Assembly: GCA_025677825.1 (NCBI GenBank)
Contig: JAIXMO010000120.1
Location: 1-21,652 of the forward strand
Reading direction: 5' to 3'
DNA from: Helicostylum pulchrum
Taxonomy: Eukaryota; Mucoromycota; Mucoromycetes; Mucorales; Mucoraceae
Length of the DNA stretch: 21,652 nucleotides
The translations under genes and the position numbers were made by a program. The notes under the pieces were generated by a model. It was not told the DNA's origin. It worked only from the letters and a program-made list of their open reading frames with translations, and made no database searches. How positions within the stretch are numbered: position 1 is the first letter of the stretch; each line of letters opens with the position of its first letter. This document shows positions 8,462 to 20,333 of the stretch, in pieces.

Positions 8462-9609
8462 AACTGTACGGGAGCCGCCCAGATATCTGACTGTCGCAAA
8501 GGCCTACCGCCAGGGTTCCTCCGTAGTCCCCACCAGAAATTGGAAAGAGTTGTGTCAAAACATAACACACTAAGGAGTCTAGCAAAGCTATCTGAGCCGA
8601 GCTCTACCCAGAGAAATGACGTGCTTTTAGGAAGATATGCATCAAAAGTAAAGTCATGTCTTACCAGTGAAGATACCTCTTATAACTTCAAAGAGACCTT
8701 CAAGTCGGCACTTCTTGAGCCTGATGTAAAGCTATCAAGAGATTATGAACTTGCCCAAAGAAGAGTAACTGGTAGTATGTTGACAGAGTTAGGTGCGCAA
8801 CAATTGGGTTATGAAGCGAGTAGCATGATGTAAAGTCGAGATACTACTAGTAATGGTATACTCAAAGCTAATCCGAGTAATGAGGTCGGCGCTGATTCTA
8901 TCGATAACTTATTTGAGGATAATAATCCGTCTAACCCTATTCAATCTGAAAGGGTAAAGTAGTTTAGATAAAAAAATATATAGGCAAAAAAGCTGATAAA
9001 TTTCTTCTTTTTATCACAGACTAGTAATGTCACAATTGTAACTGGTAGTTCGATTTACCAGTTACAAACTCCCAGTAAAGCAATACCGTCCCCAAATAAG
9101 CCCGCTTTGCAAAATGACGATATTGAACAACTTTCCTTGATTGCTGACATTGGTAGCATGTTGGAGGAGGATATTGGCTGGCTGCTTAAATGGAATCTTC
9201 TGGTCATTCAAAGAACAAAACTACAAACACAGTATCGAAGACTGCATAAAAAACATCAAAAACGGTACTGATTCATTAAAGTTTATTATGTCTAAATACA
9301 AAGATGCATCTATCCAAACGATGAAAAAGGTAAAAATCTATTCCGTTCAAACAAATATTTCTTTGATATGTTAATATTTGAAAAGTGGCCAACAATGGAG
9401 CTGTTACGAATGTTTATCTATTGAGATGCCTTTATCATGGTCGAAGCGAAAGCATATTACTTCCTGTGTTTGAGCAAGAAAAAATCCACATCCAGCTCAT
9501 GCAAGAGAACTCGGGGCTCATAAACGTTGAAGAGAAAGTTTCTTCATTGTTTACACCTTTGAATTTTCTTTTTACTTTAGCTTTTTTTTATTCTAACTGT
9601 TCGCTTTAA
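8462..9609 (+). pseudogene. Decayed multi-exon protein-coding gene, function unknown
   Basis: One reading frame is open and protein-like from 8462 (after TGA 8459-8461) to a TAA at 8831-8833. It resumes in the same frame straight after that stop (SRDTTSNGILKANPSNE onward), as expected for a single nonsense change. A phase-0 intron of 66 nt (8954-9019, GTAAAG to CACAG) then joins to TSNVTIVTGSSIYQ. Around 9180-9200 the coding-like signal moves to another frame (KEQNYKHSIEDCIKNIKNG onward). A further donor at 9330 and acceptor ending 9385 join out of phase to a last block (ANNGAVTNVYLLRCLYHG onward) that ends at TAA 9607-9609. There is no ATG at the 5' end of the frame. I recognise no domain. 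One stop and two frame breaks argue for a pseudogene, though unusual splicing cannot be excluded. Confidence 0.55.
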
Positions 9610-9960
9610 AAATATTAGACCTGGAATTTAGTATTTTCTGCCTGAACTTTTTTTTTTTTTTTTTTTTTTTCATTTTAACTATTAAATAAATACGCTTATA
9701 TGAAGTCCAAAACAACGGCTTATTACTCTTTTATCGTTCCAGTTAGACAAGAAAATATAATTTTTCATTTCAGCTCTTATCTCTCTTTCACAACGTCTTT
9801 TTCTTTTGGCTGTCAAGAATTGCCCCTCCTCTTTCAAAGCCAATAAATGACTTGAAAGAAAAAAGTGACTGTTTACACTAGGATACCAGTGAATTTTTTT
9901 TTCTTATTAATTTTTTTTTTCTTCCTTTCTCAAGAACGTTTGAATTTTACAATAAAAACA
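9610..9960 (+). promoter_or_regulatory. eIF2 gamma 5' flank with a T23 tract
   Basis: It holds an uninterrupted run of 23 T (9648-9670), then several pyrimidine-rich blocks up to the ATG at 9961. Long poly-T upstream of a highly expressed fungal gene is consistent with a nucleosome-free promoter. No specific box can be identified with confidence. Confidence 0.5.
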
Positions 9961-11707
9961 ATGACAGAAGCAGTCAAAATTGATGTCACCAAGTTGACAC
10001 CTTTGTCACCTGAAGTTATTTCCAAGCAAGCTACCATCAATATTGGTAAAGCTAAAAAAAAAGAAACTAGTTACAAAAAACAGATTGATTGAAAATTTTT
10101 TTATAGGTACTATTGGTCACGTAGCTCACGGTAAATCTACTGTTGTTAAAGCCATTTCTGGTGTTCAAGTAAAAATAATCGATTCCTGCAGTTCCCGATG
10201 ATTTTCTTAAACAAAAAAAAACTAATCTCGTGTTTTTCTTTTTCTTTTGTATAATAGACTGTTCGTTTCAAGAATGAGATGGAAAGAAATATTACAATCA
10301 AGCTTGGTTATGCCAATGCAAAGATTTTCAAGTGTAAAAACCACGAATGTCCTAGACCTGGATGTTACAAGTCTTATGGTTCATCTAAGGAAGATAATCC
10401 TTTATGTGAACGTCCTGGTTGTGGTGGTACTATGGAACTTGTTCGTCATATCAGTTTTGTTGGTAAGCTGCGGAATTTCATTTTTGTTGGTAAAGCTTTT
10501 TTTCTAAACTAATTTTTTTCTTTTCTGTGTGTGTGTAGATTGTCCTGGTCACGATATTCTCGTAAATATAACAACATTTTTTTTTTATATATATATGCGT
10601 AGATAAAAAAAAAAAGAGTTGAGTTTACTAAAATAGAAACGAATTGAAAAATAGATGACTACTATGCTTTCCGGTGCAGCTGTTATGGATGCAGCTCTTT
10701 TATTGATTGCCGGTAACGAAACCTGTCCTCAACCTCAAACATCCGAGCATCTTGCAGCTATCGAGATTATGAAGCTTCAACATGTTATTATTCTTCAAAA
10801 CAAGGTTGATCTTGTCAAGAAGGAAGCTGCACATGAACAACATCAAGATATTCTTGCATTTGTCAAGGGTACAGTTGCAGATGGCGCACCTATTGTGCCT
10901 ATCTCTGCTCAGCTCAAGTACAACATTGACGCAGTAAACGAATATATTACCAAAAAGATTCCTGTCCCCGTTCGTGATTTCTCTGCTGAACCTAGATTGA
11001 TTGTTATTCGTTCTTTTGATATTAACAAACCTGGTGCCGATGTTGATAACCTTCAAGGTGGTGTTGCTGGTGGATCTATTCTTAAGGGTGTCCTCAAGAT
11101 TGGAGATAATATTGAGGTACGTCCTGGTGTTATCATTAAGGATTCAGAGGGTCGTATTCGTGCTCGTCCCATCTTATCCAAGATTTTGACCTTGGCTGCT
11201 GAAACCAACAAGTTGGATTTCGCTGTTCCTGGTGGTTTGATCGGTGTTGGTACTCAAATGGATCCTACCTTGTGTCGTGGTGATCGTTTGGTAGGTCAAG
11301 TTTTGGGTTATCCAGGTACTTTACCCTCCATCTACACAGAACTCGAAATTTCTTATTTCTTGTTGCGTCGTTTATTGGGTGTCAAGACTGATGATAAGAA
11401 ACAAGCCAAGGTCGCAAAATTGACCAAGGGTGAATTACTCTTGGTTAACATTGGTTCTGTATCCACTGGTGGTCGTGTTGTCGGTGTTAAGGCTGATCTT
11501 GCAAAGATCATTTTGACCGGCCCTACTTGTACTGAAGTTGGTGATAAGGTAGCTATTTCAAGAAAGATTGAAAGACATTGGCGGTAAGTTATTTTGCAAA
11601 GAAATAAGAAAAAAAAGATATCTAATTTTTTTTTCTTTCGATTGTGTAGTCTTATTGGTTGGGGTAAGATCAAGCGTGGTACTGTTCTGGAAGCAGAAGC
11701 AAATTAA
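9961..11707 (+). CDS. GCD11: Translation initiation factor eIF2 subunit gamma, 6 exons
   Basis: This GTPase subunit of eIF2 binds initiator Met-tRNA and delivers it to the 40S ribosome. Exons: 9961-10045, 10107-10168, 10258-10462, 10539-10561, 10655-11583, 11650-11707; introns 61, 89, 76, 93 and 66 nt. All joins keep frame and restore conserved sequence; the product is 453 residues. Seen: G1 GHVAHGKST (32-40), switch-1 region [10 protein letters not shown] (58-67), a zinc-knuckle segment with cysteines 75, 80, 85, 99 and 104, G3 DCPGH (118-122), G4 NKVD (174-177), then domains II and III ending [14 protein letters not shown]. Exon 4 is only 23 nt and encodes most of the G3 motif. An in-frame ATG upstream at 9865 would add residues coded by T-runs and is rejected; AAAACA directly before ATG 9961 is a good fungal start context. 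It converges on the Ded1 gene. Confidence 0.97.
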
Positions 11708-11742
11708 ATGGGTTTTATATGTATACATGAAAAAAAAAGTAT

Positions 11743-11893
11743 CTTTTTGATAAAAATAAAAAAAAGTATAATTGTATTGAAAGAGAGATTATGTGGATTA
11801 TTTTTATTAGAAAAAAAAAACTTTTTGGATAGAAATAAAATATTGTATTAAGAAAAAAAAAAAAAAAGAGATTATGTGCATTTTTATTATTTT
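11743..11893 (+). repeat. Imperfect tandem duplication, about 78-bp unit
   Basis: Two successive units both run CTTTTTG, GATA or TGATA, AAATAAAA, TTGTATT, an A-rich stretch, GAGATTATGTG, then ATTTTTATT. Unit 1 begins at 11743 and unit 2 at 11821. They differ mainly in the lengths of A-runs and by small insertions. The duplication lies in the 3' flank of eIF2 gamma. Confidence 0.6.
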
Positions 11894-11996
11894 TTAAAAG
11901 AACATGTATTAAAAAAAAGAGAAAAAAAAACGTTTTTGTGAATTACAATTTAGAAATATATATGTGTTTGTTGTATGCTAGCTTTTTTTGTTTTTT

Positions 11997-12049
11997 GGGG
12001 GGTAGTTGTGAGGGGGGGAAAAGTTTATATAATCTAATGGGGGAGGGGG
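11997..12049 (+). other. G-run cluster, possible G-quadruplex
   Basis: Runs of G6 (11997-12002), G7 (12012-12018), G5 (12039-12043) and G5 (12045-12049) stand out in otherwise very AT-rich DNA. Four runs of at least five G could fold as a quadruplex on the plus strand, with one long loop of 20 nt. It lies about 50-100 nt beyond the Ded1 stop codon and about 290 nt beyond the eIF2 gamma stop. Confidence 0.5.
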
Positions 12050-12101
12050 TGAATTTTAAATCACTTTTTTTTTTCTTCTTTTTTTTTCTTTTTGTAGTTG
12101 T

Positions 12102-14429
<2,328 letters not shown>

Positions 14430-15704
14430 AATAGTATTTATTATTATTGTTTTTAAAGAAAGAAAAAAAAGAAAGAGAGAAAGACGGGTTAAAAAAAAAA
14501 GAAAGTCAATAAACACCGCAGCATTTTTTTGAAACCCCAGTTAGGCATTGAGCTTAAAGTGTAAACCGTCACGGTTCTTTAACTGCATAAATAGAAGATG
14601 GTAGACAAAGATACACACAAAAAGAAGCATTGAAAGATTAATTTAAAGTGAACAAGTGAAGGTTAAGGGTCTCTTTTTTGTATCGTATACAGGATCAATT
14701 GAATCCATTTTCTTGTTAAAAAAAAGTAATTGGTGTGTATAAAATATTATACGCTAGTTTGAATAAAATTTAGTAGGCTTATCCCTTTTAACGATACGTC
14801 ATAACACATTTACCACCAAAACAAAAAAAGAAGTGATTTTTTTTTCTTAAAGTAGGCAAGTAAATAACTCTTTTTTAAGAAAAAAAACTCTTATTTACTT
14901 TTTGTATGGTACCCCCTCCCCAGTTTGTATCAGAGTACCCGACACCAAAACTCATGTTTTTCTTTTTCTGTAGATTCTAGATCGGTGTAACCCAAGGCAT
15001 TTTTCACAATAAGATGTAATACCGTATAGTAAAAATGCATGGAGAAGGTAATGGTTTGTTCTTTTTTGAGCTAAAAGTCTATTTAAGCAGCGCATTTGCT
15101 AAAGTAAAATCTTGGTTATTGTTTATGAAACTCTGCAAAAGGAGAGAGAGACTCGTTCAAGATCTAATGTTGGACCATATCTAAATGAACCAAACTGTAA
15201 ATTGTCTAAACACAGCATAGTGTGTGGGGTTTATTACATTTCGTAATTCCAGGAACCGAGTAACCTAAATACTCTTTAACTGTTGATGAGGCCCGTTTTT
15301 GTTATAGCCAAGAAATACCCTCTTTCATTCTACGTATGCTCGATCCTTTGTCTTAAACAATTAACATGGCTTCCTTAATATGTATAACTGAAATATATCT
15401 CATCAGTATTCCGTTGACGTTTTGCATATATGTCTCGGTTTAGGAGAATTGCAATACAATTCTGTTCTTTTCTTTAGCGTACATGCTTCTGCTTTGAGGG
15501 ATAGTAAGGTAGCTAAACTTAAACTTTGTTGACCTCGAAAGCGGTACATCTCTCCTTTCACAGCATACCACTTTTGTAAAACAAAGCAATCTTCTTCTGT
15601 TTTGCTCCGGACCGGAAAAAAAAAAGAATTTACTTCAAAAAGAGTAATAAATAAAACCAGTTGTGGGGTTTTTTTATTCCCTTTTCTTTTTATTTCTTTT
15701 AGCA
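14430..15704. other. Divergent intergenic region of about 1.27 kb
   Basis: It separates the Ded1 start (-) from the next plus-strand gene. It holds a 13-base perfect dyad at 14564-14576 (AACCGT, C, ACGGTT), 135 bp from the Ded1 start codon, and A- and T-rich tracts. A minus-strand open frame within 15403-15705 has no ATG of its own at its 5' end and no recognisable domain. No RNA gene was found. Confidence 0.45.
14564..14576. promoter_or_regulatory. 13-base dyad AACCGTCACGGTT upstream of DED1
   Basis: This is a perfect palindrome around a central C. CCG and CGG triplets separated by three bases are a spacing used by some Zn2Cys6 fungal regulators, so it could be an operator for the Ded1 gene. 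Evidence is pattern only. Confidence 0.3.
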
Positions 15705-16139
15705 ATGTCGTTAAACTTTTTTAAATCAACACCTCAAAAGACAGATGCTTCGCTTGAGTTTAAGACAGTTTTAAGCAACTTGAAAGAAAAGAACGATACA
15801 ACTCCTTTAGATATTGATAAATTTATACAACACGAGAATATTAACCTAGGTTCACACCAAGGTAAAGAAACGAAAAGCATCATGTCAACGTATGTTACTA
15901 ATAGTCTATTGTTAGAGTTTTATAACGAGGCAGTAAAAGATACATCAGCACCACACGCAATAAATGAAAAGGACCAGCAGACCAAAGAAAACACCCGACT
16001 GTTAGTCAACACTCTTTTGGAACTGACAAAAACTATGCCTGAACATAAATCAAAGGCAATTGAATATAATGAGAAAGTTAAACTTACTTTGGAGCAAAAT
16101 AATCAAACTATTGATGCTATTCAATCTATCAACTTGTAA
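15705..16139 (+). CDS. Unrecognised 144-residue helical protein
   Basis: One continuous frame runs from ATG 15705 to TAA 16137-16139. I do not recognise the family. The sequence is polar, rich in Lys, Glu, Thr and Asn, without signal peptide or membrane span. Its C-terminal half (about 90-140) has heptad-like Leu/Ile spacing (TRLLVNTLLELTKTMPEH, then KVKLTLEQNNQTIDAIQSI), suggesting a coiled coil or a small subunit of a complex. The ATG is preceded within four bases by a pyrimidine-rich stretch ending TTTTAG, a good splice acceptor, so there may be an intron in the 5' leader or an undetected upstream coding exon. The codon pattern is coding-like throughout. The stop lies about 190 nt before the SerRS start on the same strand. 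Confidence 0.7.
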   Translation: MSLNFFKSTPQKTDASLEFKTVLSNLKEKNDTTPLDIDKFIQHENINLGSHQGKETKSIMSTYVTNSLLLEFYNEAVKDTSAPHAINEKDQQTKENTRLLVNTLLELTKTMPEHKSKAIEYNEKVKLTLEQNNQTIDAIQSINL

Positions 16140-16330
16140 TAAAAAGATATACCTGCATAGTCCTTTTTAATTTATGTGTAAAGGGAAAAAGCCGCAGTGG
16201 GGTTTCTTCCATACACTACTCCGCCACAATTTTTTTTTTTTTCTCTATTATAAAAAAAACAAATTTTTTTTCTTTTTTTTTTCTCCCCCTTTCCCTTTTT
16301 TTGACGTATCAAGAAATATATAAAAAAAAA

Positions 16331-17866
16331 ATGCTTGACATTAACTTGCTTTTGGAAGAACGTGGTGGTAACGTTGAGATGGTCAAGGAGTCTCAAAAGA
16401 GACGTGGAGGTTCCGTTGAAATTATTGATGAAATCATTGCTGAATACAAGGAATGGACCGCTCGTACGTATTAAAAACAGAATAAAAGAAGAGAAAGTAT
16501 TACATACTTAACGTGTGTAATTTATAGTTCAATTCACCAGTGACCAAAAGAACAAGGAAGCTAACGTTATCCAAAAGGAAATCGGTAAGAAGTTCAAGGC
16601 AAAGGAAGATCCTGCTGAATTAGTCGCCAAGAAGAATGCTCTTCAAGCTGAAAAGGATGCACTTGTTGCTCAAGCCAAGGAAAAGGAAACTTCTTGGAAG
16701 AACAAGTTGGCTACTCTTGGTAACATTGTTCACTCTTCTGTTCCTACTTCCATGAACGAGGTACAACTTTTTTTTGTTGCTGTGTTTTGTACGGGGTTAC
16801 TTATATTTTTTTTTTTTTTTGAAAAACAGGATAACAACGAGATCATTCGTACTTATTACGCTGATGGTGTTGAACCCGTCAAGAGAACCGATATCATGTC
16901 TCATCACGAAGTTCTTAGCCGTTTGGATGGTTACGATCAAGAGCGTGGTGCCAAAATTGCTGGTCACCGTGGTTATTTCTTAACTGGTGTTGGTGTAGAT
17001 CTTAACTTGGCTTTAATTACCTACGGTCTTAACTTCCTTGCTAGATTCGGTTATAAAAAGTTACAAACTCCTTTCTTCATGAACAAGGAAATGATGGCCA
17101 AGACTGCTCAATTATCTCAATTTGATGAAGAACTTTACAAGGTACACACACATTTTTTTTTTTAAAAAAAGGGATCATTATGACTAATATTTACTAACAA
17201 AAAAAAAAGGTATCCGGTGATGGTGAGGACAAGTACCTTATTGCTACCTCCGAACAACCCATTTCTGCTTTCCATGCTGGTGAATGGTTCGAAAAGCCTT
17301 CTGAACAATTACCTATCAAGTATGCCGGTTACTCTACTTGTTTCCGTAAGGAAGCTGGTGCTCACGGTAAGGACACCTGGGGTATCTTCCGTGTCCATCA
17401 ATTCGAAAAGATTGAACAATTTGTCTTGTCTGCTCCTGAAAACTCTTGGGAATTATTCAACGAAATGATTGATCACTCTGAAGAGTTTTTCAAGAGTCTC
17501 GGTCTCTCTTACCGTGTTGTTTCTATTGTCTCTGGTGCCTTAAACAACGCCGCTGCCAAGAAGTACGATTTGGAAGCTTGGTTCCCTTACCAAGGTGAAT
17601 ACAAGGAACTCGTTTCTTGTTCCAACTGTACCGATTATCAATCTCGTAGCTTAGAAATCCGTTGTGGTGTCAAGAAGATGTCTGATCGTGAGAAGAAGTA
17701 CGTCCATTGTCTTAACTCTACCCTTTGTGCTACCGAGAGAGCCATGTGTGGTTTATTAGAGACCTGGCAACGTGAAGACGGTTTGGAAATCCCCCCTCCA
17801 TTGGTTCCTTATATGGATGGTAAGACTTTCATTCCTTACACCAAGCCTAAGCCCACCAAGAAGTAA
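16331..17866 (+). CDS. SES1: Seryl-tRNA synthetase, cytosolic, 4 exons
   Basis: This class II aminoacyl-tRNA synthetase charges tRNA-Ser in the cytosol. Exons: 16331-16463, 16528-16760, 16830-17141, 17210-17866; introns 64, 69 and 68 nt, all in frame; 444 residues, near the yeast length. Seen: an N-terminal helical hairpin that binds the tRNA long variable arm (about 30-105, [20 protein letters not shown]), motif 1 around residues 195-212, the TSEQP loop (239-243), motif 2 from [15 protein letters not shown] to RVHQFEK (270-293), and motif 3 from [13 protein letters not shown] (R403) to PPPLVPYM. There is no N-terminal targeting extension from ATG 16331, so this is the cytosolic enzyme. Codon choice is strongly biased (AAG, GGT, CTT), as expected for high expression. 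Intron 3 contains a T11A7 tract (17153-17170). Confidence 0.97.
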
Positions 17867-18056
17867 ATGTAGTTTCATGTCCCTCAATAAATAAAAAAGT
17901 AATAAATAGTTTATATATACACATACACGTTATTTTCATTTCTGCATACATAAACACTTTTTTTGAGAACTCGTAACCGCGTCTAAATCCAAATATCGCG
18001 ACAAGATTCATGCATTTTTTTTTATTATACGAGAATGTTTGTCTTTTTTTTTTTTT
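17867..18056. other. SerRS 3' flank
   Basis: AATAAATAAA-like sequence follows the stop at about 17886-17905 and could act as a poly(A) signal. Two T-runs lie before the decayed minus-strand gene. Nothing else is seen. Confidence 0.4.
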
Positions 18057-18603
18057 TCAAGGTATCACAAAGAGTTTGTCAATCAACGCCTTCTTAGGCT
18101 TGGACATACTTTCATTCGCGTCACGAGAATCGACATTGTGACATCTCTAAGTGTATTTTTATATTTTCCAAGAAATCTTTGGATACAGCGACATCGGCTT
18201 GAAATGAGAAGTTGTGTCCGAAAACTAAGCATAACCAGTCGCCAAATTCTGCAAAATGATTTCCATTTACTTAATCTTCTTCCGTGGACTGGGAACTAAT
18301 AAAGTAGCATTACAATTATGATTACTGATCATATACTTTATAGGGGAGATACCGATCCTGGCTTTTTGAGCAAAAGAAACATTAACTACTTCAAAAATGG
18401 ATCTCGGTGTAACTGTTTCGTTAGCACTTTTAGTTTTTTTTTCTCCAAGGTGTTTCATAAATTAAACTTTTGCTTGCCTAATATTAATATTTTTTTTTAT
18501 TTGATTAAAAAGTATCCAACGCTTCGGTAAATTTGTATGTTACAGCTACTTCTATATTTCAAGTTGTTTGTTTTATCGTGGGATCGGAGGTAATGCTACA
18601 CAT
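18057..18603 (-). pseudogene. Decayed minus-strand protein-coding gene, function unknown
   Basis: Consecutive minus-strand segments read as protein but in different frames. Segment 0 (18603-18505) begins MCSITSDPTIKQTT, has one internal stop, and continues NIEVAVTYKFTEALDTF. Segment 1 (18458-18267) holds SANETVTPRSIFEVVNVSF and later TLLVPSPRKKIK. Segment 2 (18270-18121) holds NGNHFAEFGDWLCLVFGHNF and ends at a stop. Segment 3 (18128-18057) holds SRDANESMSKPKKALIDKLF. Segments 1 to 2 and 2 to 3 overlap by a few bases and shift frame, as single-base indels would cause; none of these breaks can be an intron of normal size. The product is not recognised. No other intact copy is in the window. 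It lies between SerRS and the Sel1-repeat gene. Confidence 0.5.
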
Positions 18604-18730
18604 AGTTGTATGTATTATCAATACACACGTACTATCTAAGCCCGCTCTTTCCCTTTTTTTATTCTTGATTCCTTTTTCTTTTTCCCTTTTCCATTTTCCA
18701 TTTTTTTTTTAAAAAAATAACCTAGTACCT
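18604..18730 (+). promoter_or_regulatory. Sel1-gene 5' flank with T10A7 tract
   Basis: Pyrimidine-rich blocks (CCCTTTTTTT, CCTTTTTC, CCCTTTTCC) lead into a T10A7 palindrome at 18701-18717, 14 bp before the proposed ATG at 18731. This resembles the T-rich leaders of the other genes. Confidence 0.4.
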
Positions 18731-20067
18731 ATGTTTAATTCTAGTAAGCATTTCGGTATATTAAGGATACACTATTATTCGAGCTAATACTCTCCTTCTC
18801 TTTAGTATCGGGTAAAAGATGGTTTCAAAAAGGCAAATCCTTCTACAACGCACAAGCATACGACCAAGCCTTAGTATACTTTACAAAAGCAGCCGAAGTA
18901 AACCATCCGTACTCTCAACTTTATTTAGGAGACATGTATCTTCGAGGTCGAGGAACCGCCAAAGATTTCAACAAGGCGTTACTCTGGTACACAAAAGCAG
19001 CAGATAAAGGCGAAAACAATGCTTTTACTGCTGTGGGACAATTGTACCTGTACGGATATGGTGTAGACCAAAATTACGACGAAGCCGAATCTTGGATTAT
19101 AAAAGGCCTAGATGATGATAACCGCTTTTCAATGTATATTATGGGGACGTTGTGCGGTTATCGTACCGATTCAAAACAAGATTGGAATAAGGCTTTTAAA
19201 TGTTTTATGAAGGCCGCTGAATTGAAGGATTCTGCCGCGCAGTACATGATGGGTCAACTTTATCAGGATGGACTAGGGTGTCAGAAAGATTATAGCATAG
19301 CTATGGAATGGCATAAAAAAGCAGAGGAAAATGGAAATCCACATGGCACGGCCAGCATTGGCACCATGTACCATTATGGGTACGGTGTGCCTATTAATTA
19401 TACTGAAGCTTTGGCCATGTATCAAAAGGTAGGCGAAGACAAAATCGCATTGAATGGTAAAGGTCTACTTTATCAAGATGGACTTGGTGTAGTTCAAAAT
19501 CATAACGCAGCCATGTGCTATTTTGAAAAATCAGCAAAAATGGATTACGGCGACGCTTTTAATAGCATTGGAGATGTGTATAAATATGGATACGGCAGAG
19601 ATATTGATTTATATACAGCATTTAATAATTATACCAAATCGGCGGAATTGTTATCTGAGAAGGGTGCGTTTAACCTTGGTGTAATGTATATGGACGGATT
19701 AGGAACTCAAGTCAATACGGAAACGGGGTTGCGTTGGTTACGAAGGTCGGCCAGTTATGGATACGAAAAAGCACGCGAGTATCTCGAAAAATCTGTAACC
19801 AGTTCACCTCAGGTACCTCGAGCTGTCCGCAGTACTGAAGTGAATCAATTGAATATAAAAGAAAGTCAATTACAGAATCTGAAAGAAAGGTTAGCAAGTC
19901 TGATGGCAGAAAATAAATTATTGAGAAAGAATGCCGCAAGTAACGACCCAAAAGATACAAATGTCTCGGCTGAAGATAAAAAACCAGAACCGTTAAAGCT
20001 CTTTGAAGTTCGAAAAGAAGATATAACCACAAAAAAGAAGGAACCAATAAAGTTTTTTCACTTATAA
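18731..20067 (+). CDS. Sel1-like repeat protein with C-terminal coiled coil
   Basis: Sel1 repeats are TPR-like helix pairs that act as protein scaffolds; the partner is unknown. Exon 1 is 18731-18743 (ATGTTTAATTCTA), the intron 18744-18805 (62 nt, GTAAGC to TTTAG), exon 2 18806-20067; the joined protein has 424 residues. This start is preferred over internal ATG 18934 because the frame between them encodes a good TPR/Sel1-like unit (WFQKGKSFYNAQAYDQALVYF). About eight Sel1 units cover residues 38-325. The conserved loop alternates between YGYG (87-90, 195-198, 265-268) and DGLG (159-162, 229-232, 301-304). A leucine-zipper-like helix follows at about 353-380 (LNIKESQLQNLKERLASL), then a Lys-rich tail ending FFHL. 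There is no signal peptide or membrane span, which argues against a Hrd3/SEL1L role. Chs4/Skt5-type regulators are another Sel1 group, but no prenylation box is present. Confidence 0.85.
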
Positions 20068-20070
20068 TAT

Positions 20071-20163
20071 TTACGCCTCTTCGATTATAAATCTTTTAAA
20101 TAGTTCGACAGCTTCTGTTGTAGTAAAATATCGGTTTTCTCCATCTTGTTCGATATCGCTCAT
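20071..20163 (-). CDS. 30-codon small open frame next to the Sel1-gene stop
   Basis: The minus-strand frame starts at ATG 20163-20161 and ends at TAA 20073-20071, three bases from the Sel1-protein stop. It encodes MSDIEQDGENRYFTTTEAVE followed by LFKRFIIEEA: acidic start, amphipathic end, protein-like composition. It could be a genuine small protein or a first exon whose remainder is lost. DNA upstream of its ATG is pyrimidine-rich (CTCCTTTATTCC). Not recognised. Confidence 0.25.
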   Translation of the reverse strand: MSDIEQDGENRYFTTTEAVELFKRFIIEEA

Positions 20164-20333
20164 AATGTATACCACGGTGCGCAGCGTTGAAAGATATAAG
20201 GAATAAAGGAGTTAAAATTAGTTTAGTGGTGTTATATTATGTAAAAAATAAAGCGTGACTCTGAGAGTATTTACGTGTTTTTTCGTTTATAAACAAAAAA
20301 AATATAAATATATCTTTCTCCTTTTTTTCTTCC

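Larger units (their letters stand above)
11708..12101. other. Convergent 3' region: tandem repeat and G-runs
   Basis: This is the shared 3' flank of eIF2 gamma (+) and the Ded1 gene (-). It contains an imperfect tandem duplication and a G-rich block, listed separately. Candidate AATAAA-like signals for eIF2 gamma are frequent because of AT-richness, so no single poly(A) site can be chosen. Confidence 0.5.

Noticed and set aside
8774..8852. Intron that would remove the in-frame stop at 8831 (GTATGT donor at 8775)
   Set aside because: It would discard a protein-like stretch and switch the next exon into a frame with much poorer coding character; a nonsense change fits better.
9865..9960. Upstream in-frame ATG of eIF2 gamma
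   Set aside because: The added residues come from T-runs, eIF2 gamma homologues of similar size start near ATG 9961, and the start context at 9961 is better.
15403..15705. Minus-strand 100-codon frame upstream of the 15705 gene
   Set aside because: It begins only at a TTG over the other gene's start, has T-run derived Phe stretches, and no recognisable domain; a shorter frame from an internal ATG is possible but unsupported.
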